A stretch of DNA of 15,864 nucleotides from JALQXV01 sp964540445 (GTDB taxonomy: Bacteria; Patescibacteriota; Saccharimonadia; Saccharimonadales; 2-12-FULL-41-12), in NCBI GenBank assembly GCA_964540445.1, contig CAZIMF010000017.1:1-15864 (forward strand), in the 5' to 3' direction. The notes below the pieces were generated by a model. The model did no database searches. It had not been told where the DNA came from and was given only the letters and a program-made list of their open reading frames with translations. The position numbers were made by a program, and so were the translations under genes. This document shows positions 14,713-15,864 of the stretch, one piece after another (position 1 is the stretch's first letter; every line of letters starts with the position of its first letter).

Positions 14713-15270
14713 ATGACAGATCCAAATCAACGACTCGGTCCTCCAGAACAACCGCCGTTTACCCACCAGCAAGCGCAGCAAGTACTACATGCCGGTGTAA
14801 CACTTGACCAGATCCCAGGTGTGGTACACTTTGCCTCCTATTTTGCAGCCGAGCTAGATACGGTGCGTGGCGTAGCCGAAGAGGGTGGCTACTCGCCAAG
14901 CCATGGTGAGGCGGCGCTTATTGGAGTTGCCTTAGGGGCAGCAGCTAACAGCCCGGAAAAAGGACAAATTTTTAGAGATCATTTTCCGCGGTTGATGGAT
15001 GAATTAGCAAAGACAGGCATTGATGAGGAAGATAAATCATTTATAGGTACTGCTGTAAGGCAAATTGCCAATAGCGGAGCAAATACCGGTGTTATTTTGC
15101 ATGTTACAGACAGCATCGAGTCCTATGCCGCCTACCGGGAAAAAGAAGGTGGCGATGCAAAGCTCGTTCGCACCACAATGTTCGCTATGGGGTTTGGTGC
15201 ATCAACCAAAGATCGAGCCCTTAAGATGAGTATGGCTGATCAGTTACAAAAACAAGTTACACAACGCTAA
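14713..15270 (+). CDS. Protein of unknown function, 185 residues
   Basis: I do not recognise this protein. It starts at ATG 14713, about 28 nt after the predicted transcription start. The leader is almost pure A/T with no Shine-Dalgarno. No signal peptide, membrane segment or cysteine. After a Pro/Gln-rich N-terminus (about 1-25) the rest looks mainly alpha-helical and slightly acidic, with Ala/Gly-rich helices (65-79) and a charged helix around 93-108 (LMDELAKTGIDEEDKS). No catalytic motif stands out. The very strong promoter suggests abundant expression, which would fit a structural or binding protein. Its last 14 bases overlap the end of rpmA on the other strand. The unknown gene before it may or may not be related. 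Confidence 0.75.
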   Translation: MTDPNQRLGPPEQPPFTHQQAQQVLHAGVTLDQIPGVVHFASYFAAELDTVRGVAEEGGYSPSHGEAALIGVALGAAANSPEKGQIFRDHFPRLMDELAKTGIDEEDKSFIGTAVRQIANSGANTGVILHVTDSIESYAAYREKEGGDAKLVRTTMFAMGFGASTKDRALKMSMADQLQKQVTQR

Positions 15271-15529
15271 CTTCGACACGAGGAACCGTTTTGCCTGAGA
15301 AGGTACGGACTTTGCGGGTGGTGTAGGTAACGATGCCATCTTTATCGGCGTGAATCGTAAAGTTACGACTTAGCTTGGTGCCGGGACCAGCTCGTTTGGT
15401 AAGACCAATTTGACGAACAATAACCTGACCGGTTTTAGCCTTTTGGCCGCCTGAGAGTTTGACACCAAGTCGTTGACCGGGACTATCATGGTTGTTCTTA
15501 CTGGAACCACCTGCTTTAACTTTTGACAT
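15257..15529 (-). CDS. rpmA: Ribosomal protein bL27
   Basis: Large-subunit protein bL27 (90 residues), whose N-terminal tail reaches toward the peptidyl-transferase centre. The family opening is clear: KAGGSSKNNHDSPGQRLGVK, then GGQKAKTGQVIVRQ and a strand-rich basic remainder with the late HADKDGIVTY block (60-69). The N-terminus begins MSKVKAGG with no cleavable extension of the kind removed by Prp in Firmicutes. An AAGGA ribosome-binding site (15536-15540 on the complementary strand) stands six bases before the ATG. It lies 14 bases downstream of the partial methyltransferase gene and is probably co-transcribed with it. The usual partner rplU (bL21) is not directly upstream. Its 3' end overlaps the convergent unknown gene by 14 bases, with no terminator between them. 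Confidence 0.95.
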   Translation of the reverse strand: MSKVKAGGSSKNNHDSPGQRLGVKLSGGQKAKTGQVIVRQIGLTKRAGPGTKLSRNFTIHADKDGIVTYTTRKVRTFSGKTVPRVEVSVV

Positions 15530-15543
15530 ATCGTATCCTTAAC

Positions 15544-15864
15544 TTATCTTCTGGTTAGTACTACAAGCACGCGGGCAACAATTTGATTTTCTCGGTGATA
15601 GATTAAATCCGTTGCCGCAGCGTGCTCAAATCTTACTTGATTATAGCCTAATTCCTCGAGGTGGTCAAGCACTGGCATATGCTTAAAACTGCCGGGTGTG
15701 CCGGTACCCGAACGAGTAGTAATGTACCAGGCTGGAACGGCAATGCACATTCGGAAGCCAGTGTTGGTTTGCCGCGCCACATTTTGCAAAAACTTCCGAT
15801 GAATCGTGCTGCAATCATTGATGATTTTCTGCAACGTTTCTTGGTCCGGTTGCGATGACAGGGG
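15544..15864 (-). CDS. C-terminal part of a probable SAM-dependent methyltransferase (Trm11/Trm-G10-like), cut by the window edge
   Basis: An open frame enters from the right edge and runs 106 codons to a TAA (15544-15546). Only the C-terminus is visible, so the catalytic motif cannot be checked. The segment FRMCIAVPAWYI (about 38-49 of the visible part) followed by a HMPVLDHLEELGY block and the ending LIYHRENQIVARVLVVL resembles, as I recall it, the C-terminus of Trm11/Trm-G10-type RNA or DNA methyltransferases of CPR bacteria. That memory is the only basis for the function, so it is tentative. A TTG at 15834 could start a 96-residue protein, but the upstream codons are equally coding-like and a longer gene is preferred. 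rpmA follows 14 bases after the stop. Confidence 0.55.
   Translation of the reverse strand, partial: PLSSQPDQETLQKIINDCSTIHRKFLQNVARQTNTGFRMCIAVPAWYITTRSGTGTPGSFKHMPVLDHLEELGYNQVRFEHAAATDLIYHRENQIVARVLVVLTRR

Noticed and set aside
1..15864. Mobile element, CRISPR array, phage or defence island
   Set aside because: No transposase, integrase, spaced repeats, terminal inverted repeats or defence-type genes were seen; the content is core housekeeping with two unknown genes.

Overview
The window looks like core chromosome from a small-genome, Gram-positive-like bacterium. My best guess is Candidatus Saccharibacteria (TM7) or a close relative in the Patescibacteria/CPR. Reasons: a dense run of housekeeping genes, single-copy core proteins with CPR-like variants, a short HPF, a SecA whose C-terminus is a lysine-rich tail instead of a zinc-binding motif, a PcsB-like secreted hydrolase beside ftsEX, and standard use of TGA as a stop with prfB present (which argues against the code-25 Gracilibacteria/Absconditabacteria). 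This placement rests on protein recognition, not on a search.

Layout: (1) 1-1932, a terminator-like hairpin, serS (seryl-tRNA synthetase) and hpf (ribosome hibernation factor). (2) 2047-5986, secA followed 22 nt later by an M16 zinc peptidase. (3) 6144-7229, prfB (release factor 2) behind a structured intergenic region. (4) 7307-10189, ftsE, ftsX and a secreted coiled-coil/CHAP hydrolase, which together form a cell-wall cleavage module ending at a clear terminator (10263-10290). (5) 10366-11616, a membrane-anchored S41 (CtpA/CtpB-type) protease. (6) 11777-13378, pyrG (CTP synthase). (7) 13410-13799, a stand-alone receiver-domain response regulator. (8) 13911-15270, two proteins of unknown function, the second behind the best consensus promoter in the window. 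(9) On the minus strand, rpmA (ribosomal protein bL27) and the C-terminal part of a probable methyltransferase that runs off the right edge.

How the genes fit together: serS, hpf, prfB and rpmA serve translation; secA exports proteins. FtsEX probably drives the exported CHAP hydrolase during division, and the S41 protease just downstream could trim or degrade envelope proteins. Of 15 genes, 11 end in TAA, 3 in TAG and 1 in TGA. Promoters are often of the extended -10 type (TGC-TATAAT), and several put the predicted transcription start at or within a few bases of the start codon, suggesting leaderless or near-leaderless mRNAs.

I found no tRNA, rRNA, CRISPR array, insertion sequence, phage gene or defence system. 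No gene-free stretch exceeds 180 bases. The most open questions are the two unknown proteins, the tiny TGA-terminated reading frame overlapping the prfB start, and the leaderless promoter architecture.
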